64,000 nt of DNA from DAOSCP01 sp035379625 (GTDB lineage: Bacteria > Bacteroidota > Ignavibacteria > Ignavibacteriales > DAOSCP01), in NCBI GenBank assembly GCA_035379625.1, contig DAOSVM010000002.1, forward strand, positions 1 to 64,000, in the 5' to 3' direction. The notes below the pieces were generated by a model. The model did not search any database. It worked only from the letters and a program-made list of their open reading frames with translations, and was not told the origin of the DNA. The position numbers were made by a program, and so were the translations under genes. Positions within the stretch are counted from its first letter, which is position 1. Every line of letters begins with the position of its first letter. Positions 51,583 to 60,977 of the stretch are shown here, one piece after another.

Positions 51583-54431
51583 GTACAGATTATTTTGTAA
51601 TATCTCTGGAAAAGAAAAAGAAAATTATTTCAATTTTATTGTTCGTTATTGGATTGATAATTTTGCTAAGTTTATTAACTTATTCTTCTTCGGATAACAG
51701 TAATTTAATTAATGATACAAAAGAAATTTCTAATATTGCATACAATACTCCAGAAACACAAAAGAGAATTAATGAAATTTCTAATTGGTTGGGGATATTT
51801 GGTGCTTATATTTCTTATTTTCTCATAAATTATATTTTTGGTATATGGAGTTTAAGTATACCAGCGGTAATTTTTACATTTGCATTTTATATTTATCAAA
51901 ATAAAGAGCTAAAAACAGCAATCTATTTTTCAAATGTTTTTTTAATTTTTAGTATAATTTTTTCAACATTTTTTGGCTTAATTCATTCCAAATTTGACGT
52001 TTTAACTAGCAAATATTTATACGGAAATATAGGAGAATTTTTAGGCGAATTAGCAAAAATATATATAGGATTTGCAGGTAGTTTGATAATCTTAATTACT
52101 GTTTTTATAATAATATTAATAATTGCATTTGATGTTAAATTCAAGTTTTTAGTAAGAATATTTAAGCAATTATTTGAAAGCATTAAAAATTTATTTGTGA
52201 AGATTGAACCAGTTGAAGTTAAGGAAGTATCTCCAGAAGAGAAACTTCAAGAAAAAATTGAAAAAATAAAAGCAGTACCTAAACCACAAGTAGCACACAC
52301 ACAAACTCAAAAGCCACTTGAAATATTAGAAGAAAAAAAACTTAAATTACCTTTTGAAGACGAAGAAGAAGTTGAAGTAGAAAGTATAACAAAAATTCCT
52401 GATGAAAAATTTGATGATGGAAAAGTAAGCATAATATTTGAAGATGATGAGGAAATGGATAACTCAAAAACAGAACAGGAAGCTAACAATAAACCTTCTG
52501 AAACAATAATTATTGGTGATGGCCAAAGTGTTAATAGTTTCAGTATTGATAAAAATTTAAATAAAACACATCAATCAAGTTTAAAAATTTCTGATAAACC
52601 TTTATTGGAACAAGTTGATAAAATTGATGAAACTATAGATATTGACGGTAATTTAAACTTCAATACAATAAATACACAAAATGATAATGAAGTATTTGAA
52701 AATCTAGATGAGGACTTATCGTTATTAACTGAAACAAATTCTGAAAATGATAATTCCGAATTGGTAGATAAAGAGTTTATAGATGATAAAATAGATGATT
52801 CTTACGAAGAAGTCGATGATGAAGCTTTTGAGAATAATACAATAAATAAGAATTTAACGTTATCATCTGAATTTGATGAAAACTATAGTATGAATGTTAA
52901 TAGAAATGGTAAATTGCCTGAACAATGGGAAGAAGAAATTAATTATACAAAACCGAATTTAAATTTATTAGCTAATCCACCAGCAAATCAGGAAGTTACC
53001 ACAAGAGAAGAATTAGAAAGAAATGCAGAATTATTAAAATCTAAATTATTGAAATTTGGAATAAGTTGTAAAATTTATCCAAAACCAGGTCCTGTAATTT
53101 CAATGTATGAAATTATCCCCGATGAAGGGGTTAAGATTAGTAAAATTTTAGGCTTAGAAAATGACATTGCTTTAGCATTGGCGGCAAAAGGAATAAGAAT
53201 TATTGCACCAATACCAGGGAAAAGCGCTATTGGTGTTGAAATTCCAAATGCAAAACCTAAAACAATTTATGCAAAAGAAGTAATGAAAGAATTACTTGAA
53301 CCAAAATATAAAGATTATAAATTACCGATTGTTTTAGGTAAAAATATTAATGGTGATATATATATAGATGATTTAGCAAAAATACCACACTTATTGATAG
53401 CTGGAACAACCGGTTCAGGAAAGAGTGTTGGTATGAATATGATTATAACCAGTTTGTTGTATGCTAAACATCCAAAAGAATTAAAATTAGCGATTGTAGA
53501 TCCGAAAAAAGTTGAAATGTCGCCGTATAAAGCATTATCACACCATTTTCTTGCAGTAGCACCAGATATTGACCAAGATATTGTAATCGATGCCAAAAAA
53601 GCTGTCAAGCTATTGAAAGCATTAACGATTGAAATGGATATTAGATATGATAAATTATCGAATGTTGGTGCAAGAAATATAGAAGATTATAATAAAAAAA
53701 TTCTTTCAAATCCAAAATATGCAGCAAAAAAAGATTATGATCATCATTTTTTACCATATATTGTTGTAATCATAGATGAATTGGCTGATTTAATGATAAC
53801 ATCAGGAAAAGAAGTTGAAGAACCAATAACACGTATTGCTCAGCTTGCTAGGGCGGTTGGGATTCATTTAGTAATAGCCACCCAAAGACCTTCAGTTAAT
53901 GTTATAACTGGTTTGATAAAAGCTAACTTTAGTGCAAGATTGTCTTATCAAGTTGCTTCAAAAATAGATTCTAGAACTATTCTTGATATGGGCGGAGCTG
54001 AACAATTAATAGGAAAGGGGGATTTGTTATACTTGCCAGGTGGTACACCAAAACCAATAAGATTGCAAAATGCATTTATTTCAACAGAAGAAATTGAAAA
54101 TATTATAAACTTTATATCATCACAGAAAGGATTTTCAAAGAAATATTATTTACCTAAAATTGAAGAAGAAAGAGCTGATGATATTGCAAATTTAATTGAC
54201 GATTTAGATCCTATGTTTGAAGAAGCTGCTAAAATTATTGTGGAAACACAACAAGCTTCAACATCATTTCTACAAAGGAAATTAAAACTTGGATATTCCC
54301 GAGCAGCAAGAATAATGGATCAATTGGAATCGACTGGTATTATTGGAAATGCAGAAGGGGGCAGGGGAAGAGTCCCACTTGTTAAAAATGTAGATGAATT
54401 AGATATTTTATTAAGAAATTATGGATTATAA
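51579..54431 (+). CDS. ftsK: DNA translocase FtsK
   Basis: A septal DNA pump of 950 residues that moves chromosome ends during division. Four membrane segments (residues about 15-190) anchor it. A long acidic, low-complexity linker (about 200-470) follows, then the motor: Walker A GTTGSGKS near 609, Walker B VVIIDELADLM near 730, and the C-terminal gamma domain (FLQRKLKLGYSRAARIMDQLE) that reads KOPS-like sites. All motor motifs are intact. It is followed after 2 bases by the lolA-like gene, a common order in this phylum. Confidence 0.97.
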   Translation: MSTDYFVISLEKKKKIISILLFVIGLIILLSLLTYSSSDNSNLINDTKEISNIAYNTPETQKRINEISNWLGIFGAYISYFLINYIFGIWSLSIPAVIFTFAFYIYQNKELKTAIYFSNVFLIFSIIFSTFFGLIHSKFDVLTSKYLYGNIGEFLGELAKIYIGFAGSLIILITVFIIILIIAFDVKFKFLVRIFKQLFESIKNLFVKIEPVEVKEVSPEEKLQEKIEKIKAVPKPQVAHTQTQKPLEILEEKKLKLPFEDEEEVEVESITKIPDEKFDDGKVSIIFEDDEEMDNSKTEQEANNKPSETIIIGDGQSVNSFSIDKNLNKTHQSSLKISDKPLLEQVDKIDETIDIDGNLNFNTINTQNDNEVFENLDEDLSLLTETNSENDNSELVDKEFIDDKIDDSYEEVDDEAFENNTINKNLTLSSEFDENYSMNVNRNGKLPEQWEEEINYTKPNLNLLANPPANQEVTTREELERNAELLKSKLLKFGISCKIYPKPGPVISMYEIIPDEGVKISKILGLENDIALALAAKGIRIIAPIPGKSAIGVEIPNAKPKTIYAKEVMKELLEPKYKDYKLPIVLGKNINGDIYIDDLAKIPHLLIAGTTGSGKSVGMNMIITSLLYAKHPKELKLAIVDPKKVEMSPYKALSHHFLAVAPDIDQDIVIDAKKAVKLLKALTIEMDIRYDKLSNVGARNIEDYNKKILSNPKYAAKKDYDHHFLPYIVVIIDELADLMITSGKEVEEPITRIAQLARAVGIHLVIATQRPSVNVITGLIKANFSARLSYQVASKIDSRTILDMGGAEQLIGKGDLLYLPGGTPKPIRLQNAFISTEEIENIINFISSQKGFSKKYYLPKIEEERADDIANLIDDLDPMFEEAAKIIVETQQASTSFLQRKLKLGYSRAARIMDQLESTGIIGNAEGGRGRVPLVKNVDELDILLRNYGL

Positions 54432-54433
54432 AA

Positions 54434-54997
54434 ATGAAATTATTGAATTTTTTTCTTTTATTATCAACTTTTTTATTTGCGCAAGATAATAATGAATTAA
54501 TGAATGTAATAAACAAATTTGTTAGTGCAAAAGATATTTCAGCAAATGTAATAATTGTTTCCAATAAAACTATGGAAGGAAATTTTTTTTACAAAAAAAA
54601 TAACAAATATCGTTATGAATTTGGTAATTTGATTTTAGTAACAGATGGCGAAACATTTTGGAATTTTGATAAGAAAAAAAGCAAAGTGGTTATTGACAAT
54701 TTTGATAATAAAGCTATACAATTTAATATTGGAGAATTTTTCAAAGATATTAAAGAAAGGGCACAAATTACCAAAATTGAAGAACATACTTTTTCAGTCA
54801 AAAATGATAAAAATAAGTACTATAAAGATGCTACTATTTGGTTAAAAAATGGAACAATTGAAAAAATCAATTTTATTGATAAAAACAATAATCCATATAT
54901 CATCAAATTTTCGAATGTTAAATTAAATTCATCATTGTCTGATAATTTATTTAATTTTGAGATTTCAGAAGGAATAAAAGTTGTTGATTTACGATAG
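54434..54997 (+). CDS. LolA-like outer-membrane lipoprotein carrier
   Basis: A 187-residue periplasmic protein with a signal peptide ending near LFAQ. The half-barrel of beta strands includes MEGNFFYKKNNKYRYEF and LVTDGETFWNFD, which match the LolA pattern of a hydrophobic lipid-carrying cavity. Sequence similarity within the family is low, so the call rests on pattern and on the ftsK-lolA order seen in Bacteroidota. It overlaps the next gene by 17 bases. Confidence 0.82.
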   Translation: MKLLNFFLLLSTFLFAQDNNELMNVINKFVSAKDISANVIIVSNKTMEGNFFYKKNNKYRYEFGNLILVTDGETFWNFDKKKSKVVIDNFDNKAIQFNIGEFFKDIKERAQITKIEEHTFSVKNDKNKYYKDATIWLKNGTIEKINFIDKNNNPYIIKFSNVKLNSSLSDNLFNFEISEGIKVVDLR

Positions 54998-56000
54998 AAT
55001 TAAAATTCTCTTAAAATATACATTACCATTTTTGCTTTCTTTACTTTTGTTATACTTGGCATTTAAAGGTTTAAATTTTGCAGAATTTTATGAAAAACTA
55101 AAATCAACATCTTATTTTTATTTAATTTTATTGGTTATTTCTACAATATTTTCGCATTGGATAAGAGCCTACCGCTGGAAAATAATTTTACAAAAACAAA
55201 AAAATATCTCAACTTTGAATGCGTTTAAGAGTTTATTAATTGGTTATGCATTTAATTGTGTAATTCCTAGAAGTGGAGAAGTAACAAGAAGTTTTGTGCT
55301 TGGTATGGACGAAAAACTTTCTAAATCTGTAATAATTGGTTCAGTTATTTTAGAAAGAGTATTCGATATGATAATTTTTATTATTTCAATACTTATATCA
55401 CTTATTATTCTTGGTGAAAAAATTTATACTCAAATTCCTTCTTTAAAATATAGTTTATATATTATCCTATTGTTATTGATTATTTTTATTTTGTTTGTTT
55501 ATCAATTGCAAAAATATGAGAAGCTAAAGGAAAAACTTTTTTCTATACTTAATTTTATTAAAAATGAAAGTACTAGAGAAAAAATAAAAACAATTATAAA
55601 TAAAATACTTATAGGGTTTGCATCAATTAATAGTTGGAAGGAATTCTTTGTTATTCTTTTTTACAGCATAGTATTAATGTTAATTTATGGTTTTAATGCA
55701 TATTTAGGATTTTTTACCATCAACATTTTTTATATTTCCTATTCTCAGGCATACGCAATTATGAGTATAGGAGCAATTGGAGTGTTTATTCCAACACCTG
55801 GGGGAGTGGGTTCGTTTCATATTATGACAAATATTGTATTAAATAACATTATTGGTCTAAGTTTATTAGTGTCTTTAACATATTCATTTGTTATGCATAT
55901 GGTTGGTTATATAATTCAATTGATTTTAGGGATAGTTTTCTATATAAACTTCCATTATAACCATAAAGATAAGAAACTAAAAGACATACTAAAAATATGA
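54981..56000 (+). CDS. Flippase-like integral membrane protein (LPG synthase TM / UPF0104 family)
   Basis: A polytopic protein of 339 residues with about eight helices. The family motif HWIRAYRWKIIL near residue 58 and NCVIPRSGEVTRS near 92, together with the later PTPGGVGSFH, identify the lysylphosphatidylglycerol-synthase-like transmembrane domain, here without a catalytic domain. The start is uncertain: TTG at 54981 lies inside the lolA-like gene and has no good ribosome binding site. Lipid or lipid-linked sugar transfer is inferred. Confidence 0.82.
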   Translation: MLIYDRIKILLKYTLPFLLSLLLLYLAFKGLNFAEFYEKLKSTSYFYLILLVISTIFSHWIRAYRWKIILQKQKNISTLNAFKSLLIGYAFNCVIPRSGEVTRSFVLGMDEKLSKSVIIGSVILERVFDMIIFIISILISLIILGEKIYTQIPSLKYSLYIILLLLIIFILFVYQLQKYEKLKEKLFSILNFIKNESTREKIKTIINKILIGFASINSWKEFFVILFYSIVLMLIYGFNAYLGFFTINIFYISYSQAYAIMSIGAIGVFIPTPGGVGSFHIMTNIVLNNIIGLSLLVSLTYSFVMHMVGYIIQLILGIVFYINFHYNHKDKKLKDILKI

Positions 56001-56614
56001 ATAAATTACTTTTAAAGGCAATATTGTTTTTTGTTTTAATAAATTCCTTTTTATTTTCACAAGATTTTATAATTGTAAGTGCAGGCTTGAATTATGGATT
56101 GAGAACTGGAATTAGAGACTATATAAACCGCTTTAATTTTGATAATAGTAAATTAATTTCTTCTTTTACTGTCGGTCTGGAATACCATCAAAATTATGAC
56201 GAAAATTATAATATCGGTTTGATAACTACATATAATTATTTTTCAGTGAATAAGTCAAATCAATTTATACCAAATTATGAAATATCTCTTTCCACACTTA
56301 TGCCAATAATTTTTATTGAAAAAAAATATAATGATAATATTTATTATGGATTAGGTTTTACATATGCTAATTATAAGTTAAGTAGTAAAGATTATTATAT
56401 TTCCAATAAATATAATTCATATAGTAAATGGGGACCAGGTTTTGTATTATTAGGAAACATTTTCACGGAGGAACAAGATAGTTTTGCATTAAACATTTCA
56501 CCAAAATTATACATTCTTTTCCCTGGTAATCTTAAAGATAAGGATAATTATAATATTAACTTAAATTCATACACACTTGAAATTAATTTTGGTTTTAAAA
56601 CAAAAGTGAGGTAA
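55997..56614 (+). CDS. Putative outer-membrane beta-barrel protein
   Basis: A 205-residue product with a clear signal peptide (to about LFSQ) followed by alternating amphipathic strands rich in Tyr, Asn and Phe (for example IYYGLGFTYANYKL), the usual pattern of a small beta-barrel. I do not recognise a named family. Its start overlaps the flippase-like gene by 4 bases, and uppP follows after 2 bases, so it belongs to the envelope operon. Function is unknown. Confidence 0.7.
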   Translation: MNKLLLKAILFFVLINSFLFSQDFIIVSAGLNYGLRTGIRDYINRFNFDNSKLISSFTVGLEYHQNYDENYNIGLITTYNYFSVNKSNQFIPNYEISLSTLMPIIFIEKKYNDNIYYGLGFTYANYKLSSKDYYISNKYNSYSKWGPGFVLLGNIFTEEQDSFALNISPKLYILFPGNLKDKDNYNINLNSYTLEINFGFKTKVR

Positions 56615-56616
56615 TT

Positions 56617-57471
56617 GTGGCAAATGAGAATATTATTCAAGCAATAATTTTAGGTCTGGTTCAAGGTATATCAGAATTTTTACCTATAAGTAGTACAGGG
56701 CATCTAACAATAGTAGGTAAGCTATTAAATCAAATAGATTTGAATAATCCAGAACGATGGACACAATTTATCGCTGTAATTCAGTTGGGGACAATGTTAT
56801 CAATTTTAGTTTATTTTTACAAAGATTTGATTGTTATAGTTAAAGATTTTTTTAATGATAATTTTTTTAATAGGAAAGAAATAAGTAAACAATCTGAAAA
56901 TTCACAAATGGGATGGATGATTATATTAGGTACAATTCCTATTGTCGTTTTGGGGTTAGGATTTAAAAAAATTATTGAAGGACATCTTACAAAAAATTTG
57001 TTTGTTATAGCAACAATGTTAATTGTTGTAGCAATTATTATGTTTATAGCCGAGAAATTTACTAAAAATAATAGAGAAACAAAAAATTTGAATTGGAAAG
57101 ACGCTCTAATTATAGGAATTGCCCAGAGTTTTGCTTTAATTCCCGGTGTTTCAAGATCTGGATCAACAATAACTGCAGGACTATTTTTAAATATTAGAAG
57201 AGATGTAGCAGCAAGATTTTCGTTTCTTTTAAGTATTCCAGCGGTTTTTGCATCGGGTTTATTAGAATTAAAGGAAAGCTTACCTTATATTATACATAGT
57301 GGCTTATTAAATGTTACAGTTGCTACAGTAGTTTCTTTTATAAGTGGTTATTTAGCAATAGATTTTTTAATTAAATATTTGAAAACAAAAACTACTTTAA
57401 TTTTTATAGTTTATAGAATTTTGATTGGAATATTAATATTTTTGTTATTAAATTTAAATATTATAAAATAA
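56617..57471 (+). CDS. uppP: Undecaprenyl-diphosphatase
   Basis: Recycles undecaprenyl pyrophosphate, the lipid carrier for cell-wall precursors, at the inner membrane. The GTG start follows GAGGTAATT. Motif 1, EFLPISSTGH, is at residues 19-28, and motif 2, PGVSRSGSTI, near 175; both hold the catalytic residues. About eight helices and a length of 284 fit the BacA family. It may give intrinsic bacitracin tolerance, as in other bacteria. Confidence 0.96.
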   Translation: MANENIIQAIILGLVQGISEFLPISSTGHLTIVGKLLNQIDLNNPERWTQFIAVIQLGTMLSILVYFYKDLIVIVKDFFNDNFFNRKEISKQSENSQMGWMIILGTIPIVVLGLGFKKIIEGHLTKNLFVIATMLIVVAIIMFIAEKFTKNNRETKNLNWKDALIIGIAQSFALIPGVSRSGSTITAGLFLNIRRDVAARFSFLLSIPAVFASGLLELKESLPYIIHSGLLNVTVATVVSFISGYLAIDFLIKYLKTKTTLIFIVYRILIGILIFLLLNLNIIK

Positions 57472-57476
57472 ATCCA

Positions 57477-58703
57477 ATGAATATTGAAAAGCTATATAAC
57501 CTAGAAAAAATTGGTATTAAACTAGGTTTAGAGAATACAAAAAAACTTAGTGAATATTTTGGAAATCCACAAAATAATTACAGAACCATTCACGTAGCTG
57601 GAACAAATGGGAAAGGGAGTACTTCGTCGTTTATTGCAAGTATTTTGCAAGAATATGGTTTGAAAGTTGGATTGTATACATCACCACATTTGATTAGGTT
57701 TAATGAGAGAATTAAAATTAATGGACTGGAAATTTATGATGAATATATTGAAGATTTTTTAAATAATCATTATGACTATATTTATGAAAATAAATTTACT
57801 TTTTTTGAAGCAACAACGCTATTAGCTTTTAAGTATTTTGCAGATGAAAAAGTTGATATAGCAGTTATTGAAACTGGTTTAGGTGGTAGATTAGATTCTA
57901 CAAATATAATAAATCCAATGGCTTCTGTGATTACAAATATTGATTATGATCATCAAGAGTTTTTAGGTGATACAATTGAAAAAATAGCTTTTGAAAAAGC
58001 TGGTATTGTCAAGAAAAATGTTCCGGTATTTTGTGGTAATATGTATGCTGAAGCTTTTGAAGTAATAAATGATAAAGCAAAAGAACTTTCAGCGCCGGTA
58101 TTCAAATTAACAGATTATGTGCAATTTTTTGACGATTATTTTGTTTACTTAAATGAAAAATTTGAAATTAATGATTTGCCTAGTTATCAAATTTATAATT
58201 CTGCATTGGCTACTTTGGTTATAAACAAATTATACAATCAAATATCAGTGGAAAAAATAAGAAAAGGTATTTCAAATATTTATAAAAACACTAATTTTTC
58301 GGGAAGATTTGAATTTTATCATAGAGTACCAGATGTAATTTTTGATGCTGCACATAATCCTAATGGTGTAAATGCTTTTATAGAAAGTTTTAAGAGAATT
58401 ATTATAAATTATGATAAAAAATATTTAATTTTTGGTGCAATGAAAGATAAAGATTATAAGGAAATGTTGAATATTTTGCATCCATTTTTTGATAAAATTT
58501 TCTTTACTGATATACAATATGATCGTTCAGAAAAAAAAGAAAATTTTTTAAAGTATTTTGGTGATGATAAATATGAAGTTATAAATAATCCAGAACAAAA
58601 AATAAAAAATTTTATAGAAGCAAAAAAGAATAAAGATGTTATGGTATTTTTGGGAAGTATATATATATTAGGTAATATAAAAAAGAGTTTGTTATGCATT
58701 TAA
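57477..58703 (+). CDS. folC: Folylpolyglutamate synthase / dihydrofolate synthase
   Basis: A Mur-ligase-fold enzyme that adds glutamate to folates. The ATP loop HVAGTNGKGSTSSF is at residues 40-53, followed by YTSPHLIRFNERI, and the DxxxNPNG motif AAHNPNG near residue 284. Length (408) is standard. The stop overlaps the following response-regulator gene by 10 bases. The ATG at 57477 follows AAATCCA with no strong ribosome site, so coupling with uppP is likely. Confidence 0.95.
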   Translation: MNIEKLYNLEKIGIKLGLENTKKLSEYFGNPQNNYRTIHVAGTNGKGSTSSFIASILQEYGLKVGLYTSPHLIRFNERIKINGLEIYDEYIEDFLNNHYDYIYENKFTFFEATTLLAFKYFADEKVDIAVIETGLGGRLDSTNIINPMASVITNIDYDHQEFLGDTIEKIAFEKAGIVKKNVPVFCGNMYAEAFEVINDKAKELSAPVFKLTDYVQFFDDYFVYLNEKFEINDLPSYQIYNSALATLVINKLYNQISVEKIRKGISNIYKNTNFSGRFEFYHRVPDVIFDAAHNPNGVNAFIESFKRIIINYDKKYLIFGAMKDKDYKEMLNILHPFFDKIFFTDIQYDRSEKKENFLKYFGDDKYEVINNPEQKIKNFIEAKKNKDVMVFLGSIYILGNIKKSLLCI

Positions 58704-59827
58704 ATTTTCCAGAAAATAAGAAGATATTATATGTTGATGATGAAGAAAGTTTGCTAATAGCATTTAAGGCAATCTTTCGAAAAACAGATCTTGAGGTGCA
58801 TACACTTCAAGATGCAACAAAAGTAAAAGATTATGTAATTGAAAATGGTCCCTTTGCAGTTGTACTTTCTGACCAGAGAATGCCTGATATGTATGGTTAT
58901 GAAGTATTATCAATTGTAAAAGAGTTAAATCCAAATACTCAAAGAATATTAATTACAGGTTTTTCTGATTTGAATGATACAGTAGAGAGTGTAAATCGGG
59001 CTAATATATCTAAATATATTTCGAAACCTTGGATTGAATTAAATCTTAAAGATGTAGTTAATGAAAGTCTAAAAACTTATAACTTAAAGGAATATAATGA
59101 TTTCCTTTTCAAAGAACTTGAGAAGAAGACAAAGGAATTAGATTCTGCCTATGCTGAACTTAGGATTAAGAACAAAAAGTTAGATGAAATTTATAATGAA
59201 ACATTTTTCAAAGTTGTTCAATTGTTTAATACATATTTAACAAGTGCAAATGCTCAATTGAAAGAGCACTCAAAGCGTGTTTATAATTTAGGTAGTTTTA
59301 TAATTTCTAAATTGGATATTGTAGAACATCATAAATGGGCTACAAAAATAGCTTTATTACTTTCTCATTGCTCTATTTATGCAAATCAGAAAAAAGATTT
59401 AAAATTAACTGAAATTTATCAAGACAAAGACTTTTTAAATTCTAATTATGAATTTGCAGAAATGATTTCACAAATTCCGAATTTGGAATCTGTTGGAGAG
59501 ATTTTAAAATATCAATATAAAAATTTGGATGGAACTGGTTTTCCAGAAAAATTTAAAGTATATCCAGGTAATTTCCCTGTTGGTGCACAGATTATTAAAT
59601 TAGTTAATAATTATGACATAGAATTCCCAGGTCTATATTTTGATGAGAGAAAGTTGGATGATTATAAAAATTTCATACGTAATAGTGGAGATATTAATCA
59701 AACTAAAATGCCACATATTTTAAAAATTTCCCAATTTGTAGAATATCTAAAAAAGTGTTCCAAAGAGACTAATAAATATAATCCTAAGATTATTGAACAA
59801 ATAATAAGAATTTTTGATGAACACTGA
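58694..59827 (+). CDS. Response regulator with degenerate HD-GYP-like output domain
   Basis: An N-terminal receiver domain (residues 8-125) has the acidic pair VDDEE, the phosphoryl Asp in LSDQRMPD and Lys in YISKPW. A coiled-coil linker (130-170) leads to an HD-GYP-like domain. There, EHSKRV remains, but the HDIGK motif is missing (LLSHCSIYAN), and HHE before DGTGFP is replaced by YQY. Cyclic di-GMP hydrolysis is therefore unlikely; the domain may bind partners or the nucleotide. No partner histidine kinase is in the window. It overlaps folC and tsaE. Confidence 0.85.
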   Translation: MHLNFPENKKILYVDDEESLLIAFKAIFRKTDLEVHTLQDATKVKDYVIENGPFAVVLSDQRMPDMYGYEVLSIVKELNPNTQRILITGFSDLNDTVESVNRANISKYISKPWIELNLKDVVNESLKTYNLKEYNDFLFKELEKKTKELDSAYAELRIKNKKLDEIYNETFFKVVQLFNTYLTSANAQLKEHSKRVYNLGSFIISKLDIVEHHKWATKIALLLSHCSIYANQKKDLKLTEIYQDKDFLNSNYEFAEMISQIPNLESVGEILKYQYKNLDGTGFPEKFKVYPGNFPVGAQIIKLVNNYDIEFPGLYFDERKLDDYKNFIRNSGDINQTKMPHILKISQFVEYLKKCSKETNKYNPKIIEQIIRIFDEH

Positions 59828-60257
59828 AATATTTAATAAGGTTGAGCTTAGTAAGATTAATATTGTTTTAAATTTTGTTTATGAAAGAGTATTAAATAGA
59901 TTAAAAAATAATAATTCAATTGTTATTAAATTAAATGGAAATTTGGGAGCTGGGAAGACAACATTTGTAAAAGAATTAATACAATTAAATAGTACAACTG
60001 AAGCTACAAGCCCAACTTTTGCAATTGTTAATGAATACGAAGGTAAAATAAAAATTAATCATTTCGATTTTTACCGTATTAATGAAATAGAAGAATTATA
60101 TGATTTAGGTTTTGAAGAATATATATCGCAAGATAATTCAATTACATTAATTGAATGGGCAGAGTTATTTAATGAAGTCATTCCAAGTGATGCGTGGGAA
60201 ATAAATATTGAATATAACGATAACAATTCAAGGAACTACATAGTTAGATATGAGTAA
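59817..60257 (+). CDS. tsaE: tRNA threonylcarbamoyladenosine synthesis ATPase
   Basis: The P-loop ATPase of the t6A complex with TsaB and TsaD. The loop GNLGAGKTT lies at residues 41-49, ATSPTFAI near 62, and the family-typical HFDFYRI near 80 and LIEWAE near 110. Length is 146 from the ATG at 59817, which is preferred over the TTG just before it. It overlaps the response regulator stop, and tsaB follows with an 8-base overlap, which supports joint function. Confidence 0.95.
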   Translation: MNTEIFNKVELSKINIVLNFVYERVLNRLKNNNSIVIKLNGNLGAGKTTFVKELIQLNSTTEATSPTFAIVNEYEGKIKINHFDFYRINEIEELYDLGFEEYISQDNSITLIEWAELFNEVIPSDAWEINIEYNDNNSRNYIVRYE

Positions 60258-60918
60258 TATTGGTAAACAAATTCCAATTTTAGCTGTTGATACAAGCAAT
60301 GATATATGTTCGGTTGCTGTAGTATTTGACAAAAATAAGTACATTCTTAATAATCTTTTTATCAAAAATATTCATTCCGAAAAGCTATTCGAGATAATCG
60401 AGAGTTCACTTAAATTATTAAATATGGGTATAAAAGATGTTAAATCCTTGGTTTATTCGAATGGGCCGGGGTCATTTACTGGATTGAGAATAGGAATGTC
60501 TGCATTGAAAGGAATTGCTACCGGATTAAATGTAAATTTATATGTCTTAAATACTTATGATGTAATGGCCTATGAGCTTTCTTATAAACTACCGATAGAT
60601 AATATTATATGTATTGTCAACCAGGCTGATAATGAAGAATATTATTATGCTTCATATAGGATTTTGGGGCAGGGTAAGTATGAAGTTATCACACAAACAA
60701 CAACTATAAAAAAGCTTGAATTCAAGTTAGAAGATAATGTTTTATATTTTGGAAAAATTAAAGATAAGTTACCTATTTATAATCATTATTTTTCGCCGAA
60801 TGCAAATTATTTGGGATTTTATCTTATAGATAATTTTGAAAATTGTGGACCGGCTGACTTGGCTAATGTTGAACCTTTTTATTTGAAAGGATTTAAGGGT
60901 TTAGGTAAGAAAAGATGA
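60250..60918 (+). CDS. tsaB: tRNA threonylcarbamoyladenosine synthesis protein TsaB
   Basis: An ASKHA-fold protein that scaffolds TsaD in making t6A at position 37 of ANN-decoding tRNAs. LAVDTSNDICSVAV opens the fold, HSEKLFEII follows, and the signature YSNGPGSFTGLRIG is near residue 72. Length (222) is standard. tsaD and tsaC are not in this window. The stop codon is immediately followed by a short copy (G) of the dispersed repeat. Confidence 0.95.
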   Translation: MSNIGKQIPILAVDTSNDICSVAVVFDKNKYILNNLFIKNIHSEKLFEIIESSLKLLNMGIKDVKSLVYSNGPGSFTGLRIGMSALKGIATGLNVNLYVLNTYDVMAYELSYKLPIDNIICIVNQADNEEYYYASYRILGQGKYEVITQTTTIKKLEFKLEDNVLYFGKIKDKLPIYNHYFSPNANYLGFYLIDNFENCGPADLANVEPFYLKGFKGLGKKR

Positions 60919-60941
60919 TTTATGCTTATACTGTCCGAGCC
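60919..60941 (-). repeat. Minimal copy G of the dispersed repeat end
   Basis: On the minus strand it reads GGCTCGGACAGTATAAGCATAAA, matching the first 23 bases of the family end, with no GC-rich hairpin. It begins at the base after the tsaB stop codon. Confidence 0.65.
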
Positions 60942-60977
60942 AATAATAAATTTTATAAATATGAATAAGGGAAATTT

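Noticed and set aside
52307..53608. Minus-strand ORFs within ftsK
   Set aside because: They are complements of the acidic linker and motor domain (Ser-rich and low complexity), with no ribosome sites.
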